A DNA stretch of 64,000 nt from an uncultured Maribacter sp. (GCF_947500985.1 NZ_CANMTX010000004.1:310001-374000), one strand, 5' to 3'. Positions 1 through 7,876 are shown, numbered from the stretch's first letter. Program-made: numbers and translations. The notes: generated from the letters alone by a model not told the origin.

Positions 1-83
1 GTTTAGAAAAGAGATGTTAGAAAAAAGGTTGAAAAACCTTCAGCATTCAGCTCATATTTTTATTGTTCTATATTCTATACTTG

Positions 84-698
84 TTACTTCTTTTTAAGAA
101 ACAAACTCTCTTTAATACTTTTTAATCTTGTAAAAGCCTTGCCGTTCATTTCGTTTGAGTCTTCGGTTTTTTTCTTGGTAGCGCCATCATAAAGCATACC
201 TGTGCATAAACACATTTTTTGTTCTGTTCTTGTAAGAATATCAAAGTTTTTACAGGTTTGGCAGCCTTTCCAGAATTCTGGGTCATCTGTAAGTTCAGAG
301 AATGTTACAGGTTTATAACCAAGGTCATTATTGATTTTCATAACTGCTAAACCAGTAGTGATTCCAAATATTTTAGCATCTGGAAATTTCTCTCTACTAA
401 GGTCAAAAATCTTAGCTTTTATTCTCTTGGCAAGTCCCTGACCTCTGTAGTCTGGGTGTACTATGAGTCCGGAGTTGGCCACAAATTTCTCGTGTCCCCA
501 AATTTCAATATAACAGAACCCTGCAAATTTTTCTCCGTCCAAAGCTAATATAGCATTGCCGTTAGAGAGTTTTCTCTGAATATATTCCGGGGTACGTTTC
601 GCAATACCAGTACCACGTACTTTAGCAGAATCAGCTATTGTATCGCAAATATCCTGAGCGTATTTAAAATGTGATTCGTTAGCAACAATTAAGTTCAT
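84..698 (-). CDS. GNAT-family N-acetyltransferase of the arginine locus type
   Basis: This is a 204-residue cytosolic acetyltransferase. The acetyl-CoA pyrophosphate-binding loop is visible as RGQGLA (residues 85-90), preceded by the usual beta strand ending VHPDY. The C-terminal third carries two Cys pairs (Cys146/Cys149 and Cys163/Cys165), a possible metal or redox site that ordinary GNAT proteins lack. In many Bacteroidetes a GNAT protein lies directly upstream of argG. Here transcription runs off the left edge, so argG itself is not seen. The 5' leader encodes an Arg-rich peptide (784-870), which independently ties the operon to arginine synthesis. The ATG at 698 is the first good start. 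The substrate is unknown. An acyl-transfer role in arginine synthesis is an inference from context. Confidence 0.85.
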   Translation of the reverse strand: MNLIVANESHFKYAQDICDTIADSAKVRGTGIAKRTPEYIQRKLSNGNAILALDGEKFAGFCYIEIWGHEKFVANSGLIVHPDYRGQGLAKRIKAKIFDLSREKFPDAKIFGITTGLAVMKINNDLGYKPVTFSELTDDPEFWKGCQTCKNFDILTRTEQKMCLCTGMLYDGATKKKTEDSNEMNGKAFTRLKSIKESLFLKKK

Positions 699-783
699 TG
701 CCAGTTAGATTTAAAAGTGTAAAAAAAGTTTTGATTTGTTGTGCGGAAATGGACTCACCTAATTCCATAATTATATCTTACCC
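699..783 (-). promoter_or_regulatory. Probable arginine attenuator in the 5' leader
   Basis: This is the transcribed spacer between the leader peptide stop and the acetyltransferase start. The peptide stop codon sits in the loop of a small CCC-GTAA-GGG hairpin (777-786). GGTGAG in the spacer (754-759) can pair with CTCGCC, which lies over the first Arg codons of the run (798-803), so ribosome position on that run should switch the pairing. A U7 tract (721-727) ends the switch region 22 nt before the acetyltransferase start. A classical GC-rich terminator stem directly before the U-tract is not obvious; only a 5-bp ATGGA/TCCAT stem is seen. The mechanism could therefore be termination or another translation-coupled switch. 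Confidence 0.55.
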
Positions 784-870
784 TTACGGGCGGCGACGGC
801 GAGATGTGAACGGACGCGCAAGAGCAACTGTGCTCACGGTACTATTTAGAAAGTAGTTTTTTTCGTTCAT
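784..870 (-). CDS. Arg-rich leader peptide, 28 residues
   Basis: ATG at 870 opens a 28-codon frame that ends in TAA at 784-786, 86 nt upstream of the acetyltransferase. The C-terminus reads ALARPFTSRRRRP, giving five Arg among the last ten residues. The terminal run uses CGC CGT CGC CGC. These GC-rich Arg codons explain an otherwise strange GC-rich patch in an AT-rich spacer. An exact -7 box (TACATTTG, 878-885) places the transcription start at or just before the ATG, so the leader message may have almost no 5' UTR. A run of the end-product amino acid just before the stop is the hallmark of attenuation leader peptides. The same frame stays open upstream to 999, but that part overlaps the end of the neighbouring mannosyltransferase gene and is unlikely to be translated. 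Confidence 0.75.
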   Translation of the reverse strand: MNEKNYFLNSTVSTVALARPFTSRRRRP

Positions 871-877
871 TACAGGG

Positions 878-885
878 CAAATGTA
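878..885 (-). promoter_or_regulatory. -7 promoter box (TACATTTG) for the Arg leader operon
   Basis: An exact match to the Bacteroidetes -7 consensus TAnnTTTG on the minus strand. The G lies 8 nt upstream of the leader peptide ATG. No clear TTTG -33 box is present at the usual distance. Confidence 0.55.
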
Positions 886-934
886 CAAATTATATTTATT
901 TGACATCACACAACCTATAATTTTTACAAAAACT

Positions 935-2278
935 TCACTTTTTGTTATTATGTGCAATAATTTCATAAATAATGAAGCCGTACACTGAAATATACTCAAT
1001 GGTAAGTAACCATAGATTCTCTTTGAAATCTGACTGAGAATAAGCGAAGTAGCTCAGTACAATGGCTGCAGACCAAATGATGGCATATCTATAGGTTGTG
1101 AAAATAGAAAGCAACACCAGAAAAATGGCGTACCAAGGGTGTACAGTAGTAGATATAAAATAATAGATAGTCAATACCCACATCATAGACCAGATCACTC
1201 TGTTTAAGTCATACCTTTTTGGTAAAAATGTAAACAGACCTACGGTGGCTATGGTAAGTAACGGTGTAATTTTTCCATATTCTTTAATAAATTCCCACGG
1301 CTTTGCATCAAAATGTATGGCAGTTTTTTTAGCGATGTTATAGATACTGGCATTGAATTCAAAATTAGAAAACCATAGTTTTATAGTTTTAGAATAATTG
1401 TCTATAAATTCTGGGGTATTAAATGGTAGAAAAAGAACAATTGATGTTATGCCAATGATAGCGTAAAAAATGATGCTTTTTTTCCATCCTAAGTACTTAA
1501 AGAAAAGAGGTAAAAATAATAGGGGTACGAGCTTTATTGAAATAGAACAAGCTATAACTATACCTGCAGTTTTCCATTTATCTATAGATAATAAAAACAT
1601 AGCTAGGATAAAGAAAAACAGCATCACCCCCTCAAAATGAAGATTACCGGTAAGCTCTACAATTACAAGCGGATTTAAAAAGTACCAAAATATTAAATGC
1701 GGAGATCTGTTCAGATTTTTTAGCAACTTTCTACCAAAATAGAATATACCGATATCGGCAAGTATAATGATTACTCGCATTGTTAATAGTGATCCAAAAA
1801 TACTCTTACCGCCTACGAATGCGGCAATTGCAAAAACAAGCTGGTTCAAAGGTGGGTAATTACTATAATGCCGCGCACTTAAACTGCCCATGCCTTCATA
1901 TAGAATATTGGCATTTGGTATCATAGATACCATGTTTTCCATTAACTGATCTGGTGTGTGTAAATAGGGGTTGGCGCCGCTAAAGACCAAGTGCCCGTCC
2001 CAAATAAAACGATAAAAATCTTGAGATAGATTTGGTTCTATACAGAGAAAAATAAGCCTAAAAATTACTCCTATACCCAGTAGAAATCTAAAGTTGAGTT
2101 TTTCGAACTGTATAAGTTTAAAACAGAAAAAGAAAAGTGCAACAAAGAGTGTAAGCAGTTTTATGAAATCTGTTCTCTGCAAGTGATATGCAAAGGTGTA
2201 ATAGAATACAAAACTCAATACCGCCAATATCAAGGAAACCTTATGGAGTTTCAAAAAATTTTTAAAGGAAAACGGCAT
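935..2278 (-). CDS. Polytopic GT-C type mannosyltransferase (GT87-like)
   Basis: This is a 447-residue integral membrane protein with about ten or more hydrophobic helices. An extramembrane loop near residues 85-125 contains WDGHLVFSGANPY, the shape typical of GT-C enzymes that use polyprenyl-phosphate sugars (DUF2029/GT87 group). It probably adds mannose or another hexose to a lipid or glycan at the outer face of the inner membrane. Donor and acceptor cannot be told from sequence. The ATG at 2278 begins a short charged stretch before the first helix. The next gene upstream (the ureohydrolase) is 54 bp away on the same strand, so co-transcription is possible, although no functional link is evident. 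Confidence 0.75.
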   Translation of the reverse strand: MPFSFKNFLKLHKVSLILAVLSFVFYYTFAYHLQRTDFIKLLTLFVALFFFCFKLIQFEKLNFRFLLGIGVIFRLIFLCIEPNLSQDFYRFIWDGHLVFSGANPYLHTPDQLMENMVSMIPNANILYEGMGSLSARHYSNYPPLNQLVFAIAAFVGGKSIFGSLLTMRVIIILADIGIFYFGRKLLKNLNRSPHLIFWYFLNPLVIVELTGNLHFEGVMLFFFILAMFLLSIDKWKTAGIVIACSISIKLVPLLFLPLFFKYLGWKKSIIFYAIIGITSIVLFLPFNTPEFIDNYSKTIKLWFSNFEFNASIYNIAKKTAIHFDAKPWEFIKEYGKITPLLTIATVGLFTFLPKRYDLNRVIWSMMWVLTIYYFISTTVHPWYAIFLVLLSIFTTYRYAIIWSAAIVLSYFAYSQSDFKENLWLLTIEYISVYGFIIYEIIAHNNKK

Positions 2279-2332
2279 TACGGGTTTGGGTTTAGTAACA
2301 GGTCAATTTAATGGTTTTTATTGAAATATGTT

Positions 2333-3115
2333 TTAACCTTCCATCATTTTACCAATAAGTTCTTTCATCATTTTTGCAGCGAGGTAGGCTGTCATGTCGT
2401 GAAAATCACGATCAGGGTTGTATTCTACAATATCTGCACCGACTATTTCAGTATCTATACTATGAATTAAGTCTAAAACTTGGCGTGATGAGAGTCCGCC
2501 TGGCTCGTGATGAGAAACCCCTGGAGCAAAGGCAGGGTCAAAGCCATCCATATCTAAGCTTATATACAACGGGTTTTTAAATATTGGAATGTTATTTAAG
2601 TCAAGGTTCCGCATTTCATGTACTTCTACATTGTACTTTTTTGCCTGTGCAGCCTGATGCGGATTCAAAGTTCTTATACCAACTTGAACCAATTTTACAG
2701 CAAAACCATTTTCCATAATGCGTGCAAAGGGGCATGCGTGAGAATACGGGTCGCCTTCATACTCATGGTACAGATCTGCATGGGCATCAATATGTAGAAT
2801 GTCTAGTTTTGGGTAGAGCTCATGAAAGGCTTTTATTATAGGGAAGGTAACCGAATGATCACCGCCTAATGAAAGTAGTTTAGCGCCAGATTCAATATTC
2901 TTTCTGGTAATGTCTGTAATATCAAAATACTCATTTATGGTAAAATCACCTTTATCGGTAATGGCATCATTTTCTATGGAAACCCCAAATTCGGTACATA
3001 GATTCATAGAATCGCTGTACAGTGCTTTTCTGATTAGGTCAGGAGCTTTTGCTGGACCTTGTTGAAAAGAGGATTTGGTATCCCAGTTTAAACCTTGAAT
3101 ATTAATATGGTGCAT
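2333..3115 (-). CDS. speB: Agmatinase / arginase-family ureohydrolase
   Basis: A 260-residue enzyme of the manganese ureohydrolase family, which hydrolyses guanidino compounds to urea. The binuclear metal motifs are all visible in order: GGDHS, DAHADL and SLDMDGFDP, the last followed by the PGVSHHEPGG substrate-loop segment. The length suits agmatinase better than eukaryotic-type arginase (about 300 residues). Agmatinase converts agmatine to putrescine plus urea. Arginase or formimidoylglutamase cannot be strictly excluded, because the family motifs are shared. Its position 1.6 kb from the arginine-leader operon is suggestive, but the two do not form one operon. Confidence 0.8.
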   Translation of the reverse strand: MHHINIQGLNWDTKSSFQQGPAKAPDLIRKALYSDSMNLCTEFGVSIENDAITDKGDFTINEYFDITDITRKNIESGAKLLSLGGDHSVTFPIIKAFHELYPKLDILHIDAHADLYHEYEGDPYSHACPFARIMENGFAVKLVQVGIRTLNPHQAAQAKKYNVEVHEMRNLDLNNIPIFKNPLYISLDMDGFDPAFAPGVSHHEPGGLSSRQVLDLIHSIDTEIVGADIVEYNPDRDFHDMTAYLAAKMMKELIGKMMEG

Positions 3116-3142
3116 GAGTATTGTTGTTACTTGATTTTGAAA

Positions 3143-3520
3143 TTAAAACATCGTATTGGGGTTCTCAGATTTCTCAGGAATTTGCTGAATAGAATCCCAG
3201 TGTTCACAAATCTTACCATTGTCGTCAAACCTAAAAAAATCCATAGTAATATATTGATCATTACCAGGCCATATTTGGTGTGTATGTAATGCCACTAAAT
3301 CACCTTCGGCAATACATCGTACAAATTCAATAGACTTCTCTGGGTATCCTTCTTGCATACGTTCAAAGTAATCTATAAAGCCCTGTGTACCGTTCGCTAC
3401 CGCCGGGTTATGCTGAATATATTCGTTACCTACATATTTCTCTATCGCCAGTTTTGGTTGCCCTAAATAAGCTGTTTTGTAGAATGCGATGGCATTTTCT
3501 TTATTTTTCAGTAAGTCCAT
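3143..3520 (-). CDS. NTF2-like / SnoaL-like protein
   Basis: About 125 residues with the NTF2-like fold pattern. An N-terminal helix with YKTAYLGQP is followed by VGNEYIQHNP, a central strand ending VALHTHQIW, and FFRFDDNGKICEHWDSIQ near the C-terminus. This pattern is typical of predicted SnoaL-like proteins or ester-cyclase relatives. The start chosen is the ATG at 3520, ten bases after the stop of the preceding gene. A longer frame reaching 3634 would overlap that gene by about 100 bp and adds no recognisable domain. The substrate is unknown. It is probably translated from the same message as the upstream hypothetical gene. Confidence 0.7.
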   Translation of the reverse strand: MDLLKNKENAIAFYKTAYLGQPKLAIEKYVGNEYIQHNPAVANGTQGFIDYFERMQEGYPEKSIEFVRCIAEGDLVALHTHQIWPGNDQYITMDFFRFDDNGKICEHWDSIQQIPEKSENPNTMF

Positions 3521-3530
3521 AATTTGAAAT

Positions 3531-3992
3531 TTAGTCCTCAAAGATTTCAATGATCGGAAGTTTTGATTTTTTAAACTCATTGGGCAGGTCAATAAAAGCT
3601 TCATTGGTGAAGCTAAATTTGCTGTTTCCTTCAAAAATCCAATAATTACCTTCTAATTTACCGTTTTCGCTAGTGGTATGTTCTCTTGGAATGTTATTAA
3701 TAGAATATTGATTCTTTTCTTTATTATACCAGATACCCAAGGCGCGTAAATCATTTTCGTCAGTATAATTAAAAGAAATACGTGGTTCTATAGTCCCTTC
3801 GTTATTTTCAATCGTCACATCTTTGTTGGTAAAGTTTTCTAATTCTTTGGCCCATGGTAGTTTGTTTTCTTTCCAATTTACTAATTGCTCCCATTGTGCC
3901 AAGGTAAGAGCAGTGTCTTTTTCAGTTTGTATGATTGTGAAAATGTTTTCTTGAACAATATCTATTTTGTGTTTTTCAGGATAAATGGTCAC
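3531..3992 (-). CDS. Hypothetical protein, 5' end probably damaged
   Basis: The 153-residue product is unrecognised. The only in-frame start is a GTG at 3992, but convincing coding sequence continues upstream in the same frame to 4049 (reading FFGFENSRIASDKTT) without any start codon. An ATG at 4062 in another frame opens a short hydrophobic peptide, MEQIKIIFVLWF, that looks like the first half of a signal peptide and stops after 12 codons. A single indel near 4030-4050 would join the two into a secreted protein. Either the gene is frameshifted or the sequence has an error there. The C-terminal half is acidic and shows no catalytic motif. Confidence 0.55.
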   Translation of the reverse strand: MTIYPEKHKIDIVQENIFTIIQTEKDTALTLAQWEQLVNWKENKLPWAKELENFTNKDVTIENNEGTIEPRISFNYTDENDLRALGIWYNKEKNQYSINNIPREHTTSENGKLEGNYWIFEGNSKFSFTNEAFIDLPNEFKKSKLPIIEIFED

Positions 3993-4260
3993 AGTGGTTT
4001 TGTCTGAAGCAATTCTACTGTTTTCAAAACCAAAGAACGAATATGATTTTTATTTGTTCCATTTATTTAATTTTTATGCTAGTGAAAATACATTTTCTAA
4101 TCTGTAAAGACCTCATTTTTTATGTGGTAGTTTTTTTATGACTCACATTTGTTGCCCTTTGAAGTCGAATTCAGGATAGGAAGTAGGTAATAATTGCGTT
4201 TGGTTATTTTACTTTATATTAATGCATACAGATAAAAGTTCATGTTTTTTTAGATAGATA

Positions 4261-4935
4261 ATGATGGATAAATACGAAAAATTAAGAGGCAGAGGCAAAA
4301 AACCATGGCCAACAAAAGATGCCATGCAGCAGGTTTATGAAAAGAATCTGTGGGGTAGTGGTACTTCAGATTTATACTCTGGTGAAGGTTCTCATAAACC
4401 AGAAATTATTACACCTTATGTTCAAGCAATTATTCGCTTTTTAAGCTCGCTGCAAAAACCAATTTCAATATGTGATTTAGGTTGCGGGGATTTTAATGTG
4501 GGAAAAGAATTGGTGGACCACACCAAGAATTGTATTGCGGTGGATATTGTTCCAGAATTGATCGAACGTAACAAAGAGAAATATAAAGCTCCTAATTTGG
4601 AATTTCTATGTCTAGATGTCGCCAAAGACACTTTGCCCAATACAGATTGTGCTATTCTTCGTCAAGTATTGCAGCACATCTCTAATGATGAAGTAAAGCA
4701 AGTAGTTGCTAAATTAGCTGGTTATGAATATGTAATACTTACAGAACATCTACCTGAAGGTAATTTTATACCAAATAAGGATATTATCTCAGGTCAAGGT
4801 ACTCGTTTAAAAAAGCGGAGTGGCATCAATCTTTTGATGGCGCCATTTAATTTTAAGGTGATTGAAGAAAGAGAATTATTGTCGGTTACTGATGAAAACG
4901 GAGTAATTGTAACAACTTTATATCGTTGCAGGTAA
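4261..4935 (+). CDS. Class I SAM-dependent methyltransferase
   Basis: A 224-residue cytosolic methyltransferase with a Rossmann-type core. Motif I is ICDLGCGDFNVGKEL (about residues 69-83). It is followed by the acidic strand end AVDIVPE, the strand FLCLDVAKD, and motif IV-like LRQVLQHISNDEV (about residues 136-148). The N-terminal 50 residues, with a WGSGTSDLYSGEGSH segment, resemble a substrate lid. It stands alone, with non-coding DNA on both sides. Two ATG codons in tandem at 4261 and 4264 are both possible starts. The substrate is unknown. Confidence 0.8.
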   Translation: MMDKYEKLRGRGKKPWPTKDAMQQVYEKNLWGSGTSDLYSGEGSHKPEIITPYVQAIIRFLSSLQKPISICDLGCGDFNVGKELVDHTKNCIAVDIVPELIERNKEKYKAPNLEFLCLDVAKDTLPNTDCAILRQVLQHISNDEVKQVVAKLAGYEYVILTEHLPEGNFIPNKDIISGQGTRLKKRSGINLLMAPFNFKVIEERELLSVTDENGVIVTTLYRCR

Positions 4936-5034
4936 ATCTTGTTTTTAAACATTAAATTTTTCAATCCTGATAAATATCATATTATAAATTCACGCTGTTA
5001 TCTAGCTTTGATGGTATCATAAAAACAAACGTAG

Positions 5035-5451
5035 ATGAGCAAAGTAGAAATAAATAAAGGAGAGATAAAAGTTAAATTTAATGAACCAACTTCAGGTAAA
5101 TTATCTTTTGAAGAATTAGGAATTTCTAATGAAGGTGCAAATTTAGAAAGCGGATTGCTTCGTTTGGTTTTTGATTTAGAAGGTATAGGTGAGCATGACT
5201 ATTACCAAGTGCCAACTTTAGAGTTATTTTACGAAGAGAATATGTCTGAAACCCATTGGGTTTGTGAATTTAATGGGAAAACTATTCTAGATAAATTAGA
5301 TCATTTTGGTCATTCAACCATTTTATTATTGAACAGAAAGGTATTGAGTGAGCTAGAGCAGCATCATGAAAATGTATTGATAGTTCATGCTGAGTTTCCA
5401 CAACCGGCAAAATTAAATTTAAAAGAATCTTCTATTCGTTTATTTAAGTAA
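5035..5451 (+). CDS. Hypothetical cytosolic protein
   Basis: A 138-residue protein with no signal peptide and no membrane segment. It is rich in Glu and Leu, with beta-strand-like stretches (EIKVKF, LLRLVFDLE, VLIVHAEF). No catalytic motif is recognised. Codon use matches the neighbours, so it is probably a genuine gene, and the frame is closed by a normal TAA. It is separated from the methyltransferase by 99 bp on the same strand and may be expressed with it. Confidence 0.6.
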   Translation: MSKVEINKGEIKVKFNEPTSGKLSFEELGISNEGANLESGLLRLVFDLEGIGEHDYYQVPTLELFYEENMSETHWVCEFNGKTILDKLDHFGHSTILLLNRKVLSELEQHHENVLIVHAEFPQPAKLNLKESSIRLFK

Positions 5452-5546
5452 ACGAGAATAAATTTTTTAAGAAGAGGATAGCGAAAGGTTCGTTTGTTTT
5501 ACAGTGGTAGTTCATAACAAGCAGACCATTTAGATTGTTGTTTAGT

Positions 5547-5762
5547 TCACAGGTCATTTTCGCTGTCCTTCTTTTTTACAGCTTCTTGCTGCATATATCC
5601 AAGAGCCCAAACAAGGATTCCGGTCCAGAAAAATAGCTGATTGAATTTGGTAATATTAGGTATGGGGTCTTCTCCAAAAACTCCCATTTCCATAAATTGA
5701 AAGACTAGCCCCAATACAACGATGGTTAAAGCAATATAGATTACTGTGTTTGGTTTTTTCAT
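5547..5762 (-). CDS. Small two-helix membrane protein
   Basis: 71 residues. Two hydrophobic helices (about residues 6-24 and 42-57) are separated by a short loop containing FGEDPIPN, and the tail is charged (KKKDSENDL). No family is recognised. The start overlaps the stop of the upstream gene by 4 nt, which indicates translational coupling. It is therefore the last gene of the YHYH lipoprotein operon and may form part of its membrane assembly. Confidence 0.6.
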   Translation of the reverse strand: MKKPNTVIYIALTIVVLGLVFQFMEMGVFGEDPIPNITKFNQLFFWTGILVWALGYMQQEAVKKKDSENDL

Positions 5763-6388
5763 AATTGATATTTTCTTTTTCTAGAAATTAAAAGTAGCAG
5801 ACCACCAATTATTAAAGTAATCAGATAAGGTAAATACTTCAAGAGTGTTTGATCATTTATAGCTGTTGGCACGAGCCATTTTTTATCTGCTAAAATAATG
5901 TTTAGTTCGTGTTTATTATCGCGCTGTAAAGTGAATTTTTCCTTTGGAAATCCATCCAATAAAAAGATAACAGCAGATTGGCTATTGTGTAGGTCTTTGA
6001 ATATTATATTTTTCAGATGAATGGATTTAACATCTTTTGGAATACCTATAATTTCGGTAACTATCTTGGTTTCATGACCTAAAAACACTTTAGAGTTCTT
6101 GAACTTAATAGTGTCATTGTTGTTAAGAATAAGAGAGAATCTAGACTTAAAAAGTTGAAGTACGAGTTCTTGAAATTCTTTGGGAGATTTGTAAGCACCT
6201 TTTCCGTTTACGTAATTTATCTCTTGTTGAAAAGCCGTTAACGAGCTATTAATTTGAAGAACAATTTGTCCGTTTTCAGTTTTAGAAATAATGATATTAG
6301 AAAAATCAGGACTATGGGCAAATGTATTAGTACTTACCCATAGCAAACTGAAAAATATAATTTTTAAAGTAGTGTTTTTACAAAGCAT
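5759..6388 (-). CDS. Secreted protein with C-terminal membrane anchor
   Basis: A 209-residue protein of unknown function when started at the ATG at 6388. This start gives a clean signal peptide (LKIIFFSLLWVSTNTFA) and overlaps the upstream stop by 11 nt. A longer frame from 6430 would put extra residues before the signal. The mature part is rich in beta strands, and a C-terminal helix (about residues 184-202) is followed by RKRK. The expected topology is a periplasmic domain with a single membrane anchor. It lies between the YHYH lipoprotein and a small membrane protein, so all three probably act together at the envelope. The family is not recognised. Confidence 0.65.
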   Translation of the reverse strand: MLCKNTTLKIIFFSLLWVSTNTFAHSPDFSNIIISKTENGQIVLQINSSLTAFQQEINYVNGKGAYKSPKEFQELVLQLFKSRFSLILNNNDTIKFKNSKVFLGHETKIVTEIIGIPKDVKSIHLKNIIFKDLHNSQSAVIFLLDGFPKEKFTLQRDNKHELNIILADKKWLVPTAINDQTLLKYLPYLITLIIGGLLLLISRKRKYQL

Positions 6389-7451
6389 ATTCACCACGTA
6401 AGCCATCAATAAAATTATTATTACCGGCATTATCTACGTGATAATGATATCCTCTAATTTCATCATAATGACCACGAGAGTCATCTAGGTCTGTATAGGC
6501 TTTACCTTCTGCATCAGTATTTCCGAAAATGCCATATCCATCAAAAGCATAACCGATCATAGCAGCATGGTTGTCTGACTGCTCAATTTTTTTAGAAATA
6601 CCAGTAGCAGCATGGTAGTGATATCCTTCGTTTAAATTTATATGTCCGCCAGCATCATCAAAAGGAGCTAAGGTATACGCACCTAAAATGGCATCTACGG
6701 GAGCGGGAGCGTTAAAAATAACACCATTAAATGCCAAACCTCTATTAGAAGGCATTGTAGAATTCCCATTTGGTCCACCATGACCTTCTGGTCCGCCATT
6801 TGTTGGTGGTCCTGGTCTTTCATGCCCGTCATCTGGTCTTCCGCCAGGCGGTGGTCCGCCACCAGGTCCGTTTGAAAAGGCATATGGTTTAGCCGCTTTT
6901 TTAGGAGTAACAGGTATGTAATAGGTGTGCGTAATATCACCTATATAAGATGGTAGGCATTCCACACAAAAATTCTCATATTCTTCACCAACATTAGGGT
7001 TGGCAGCATCTTCACATTCTTGTTTAGTGCTTGTTTTTGTTATTTCGCCAGTTTCGCTATTGTACATCATCCATGTTTCATCATCATAAAATGTACTAAG
7101 ATTTTTTACAAATTCGCCATCTACATCATAGACTTTACCACCTTCTAACCAGACACCACCAGCAGAAGCATCATCAGAAATATTACCGGGGCACCATGGT
7201 CCCATTTCGTGATCGGTAGGTGTAGAGGTCACAACTATTTTATAACAGTCTGCGGTTGAACCATCAGAAAGTTCTCTGCTAACAATAGAAATCGGTTCTA
7301 CCAATCCGCCAGATAAAAAATTCTCTTTCTTTACCGAAATGGTTACTTCAGTATCTGCTGTAGTATTGGTATTTGATTTTGTGTCTTTGCACCCTGTAAA
7401 AATGAATAGTAATACAGGTATCGTTAAAATTTTAAGATGATATTTTATCAT
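6378..7451 (-). CDS. YHYH-domain lipoprotein
   Basis: 357 residues. A lipoprotein signal ends in FTGC (Cys at about residue 21), so the protein is lipid-anchored. The N-terminal half contains four Cys in a CEDAANPNVGEEYENFCVECLP region. A Gly/Pro-rich linker follows at about residues 195-232. The C-terminal third is a YHYH domain, with GYHYHAATG and RGYHYHVDNAG around a GYAFDGYGIFG segment. YHYH domains are common in secreted proteins of marine Bacteroidetes, and their biochemical role is not established. The paired His/Tyr motifs suggest metal binding, which is inference. It heads a three-gene overlapping operon. Confidence 0.8.
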   Translation of the reverse strand: MIKYHLKILTIPVLLFIFTGCKDTKSNTNTTADTEVTISVKKENFLSGGLVEPISIVSRELSDGSTADCYKIVVTSTPTDHEMGPWCPGNISDDASAGGVWLEGGKVYDVDGEFVKNLSTFYDDETWMMYNSETGEITKTSTKQECEDAANPNVGEEYENFCVECLPSYIGDITHTYYIPVTPKKAAKPYAFSNGPGGGPPPGGRPDDGHERPGPPTNGGPEGHGGPNGNSTMPSNRGLAFNGVIFNAPAPVDAILGAYTLAPFDDAGGHINLNEGYHYHAATGISKKIEQSDNHAAMIGYAFDGYGIFGNTDAEGKAYTDLDDSRGHYDEIRGYHYHVDNAGNNNFIDGLRGEYAL

Positions 7452-7613
7452 AACTGCCTTCTTGTGGTTAGTACTATAAAGTTAAGAATTTTAATGTTTT
7501 GGCGTTTATTGTATCAACTTATCTGTCGGAAAAGAGCCTGATTTATATTATTACTAGTGAATAGCACTTCAAATTTTATAATAATCTAAATCAGACATAT
7601 TTTTAATATTCTA

Positions 7614-7876
7614 TTATAAGAAAGGCTTTTTAATTTGTTGAACTAGTTTAGTTCTATCGTGATCTGCTTGTATTTTTAAATTACAAAAGTCTTCTGCCCA
7701 TTTAGAAGTACGAATACGTAATGGCGGGTGTTCATTTTTTGCAGCGTCTAAGAAAATTGTGGCTACTTCCAAACCAGTTTGGTATACTTGTTCTTCGCCT
7801 TCTTTCGCCTTTTTTTTTGATTTCCGACCATATATTTCTCAATAAATTTAAAAACGTCAATTTCAGTTTTGTAGTT
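7614..7876 (-). pseudogene. C-terminal remnant of an SDR oxidoreductase, frameshifted
   Basis: Reading leftward from directly after the RDD gene stop, one frame gives KTEIDVFKFIEKYMVGNQK. It then runs into nine consecutive A, after which coding continues in the +1 frame as EEQVYQTGLEVATIFLDAAK and on to SKWAEDFCNLK, ending KPFL and TAA at 7614. I recognise this as the tail of a flavobacterial short-chain dehydrogenase. The catalytic YxxxK core and the Rossmann N-terminus are absent. So the gene has lost its 5' two thirds at the RDD junction and also carries a frameshift in the A-tract. No start codon is usable. The family name rests on the remembered tail pattern and is less sure than the pseudogene status. 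Confidence 0.65.

Noticed and set aside
699-885. Known riboswitch upstream of the GNAT gene
   Set aside because: The GC-rich patch suggested an aptamer, but it is explained by CGN Arg codons and I could not match TPP, SAM, cobalamin or glycine aptamer cores.
871-999. Upstream extension of the Arg leader frame to 999
   Set aside because: It overlaps the 3' end of the mannosyltransferase gene and lies upstream of the -7 box at 878-885; the short peptide from 870 is the likely product.
6695-6940. 81-residue frame inside the YHYH lipoprotein gene
   Set aside because: Shadow frame created by the repetitive Gly/Pro linker.
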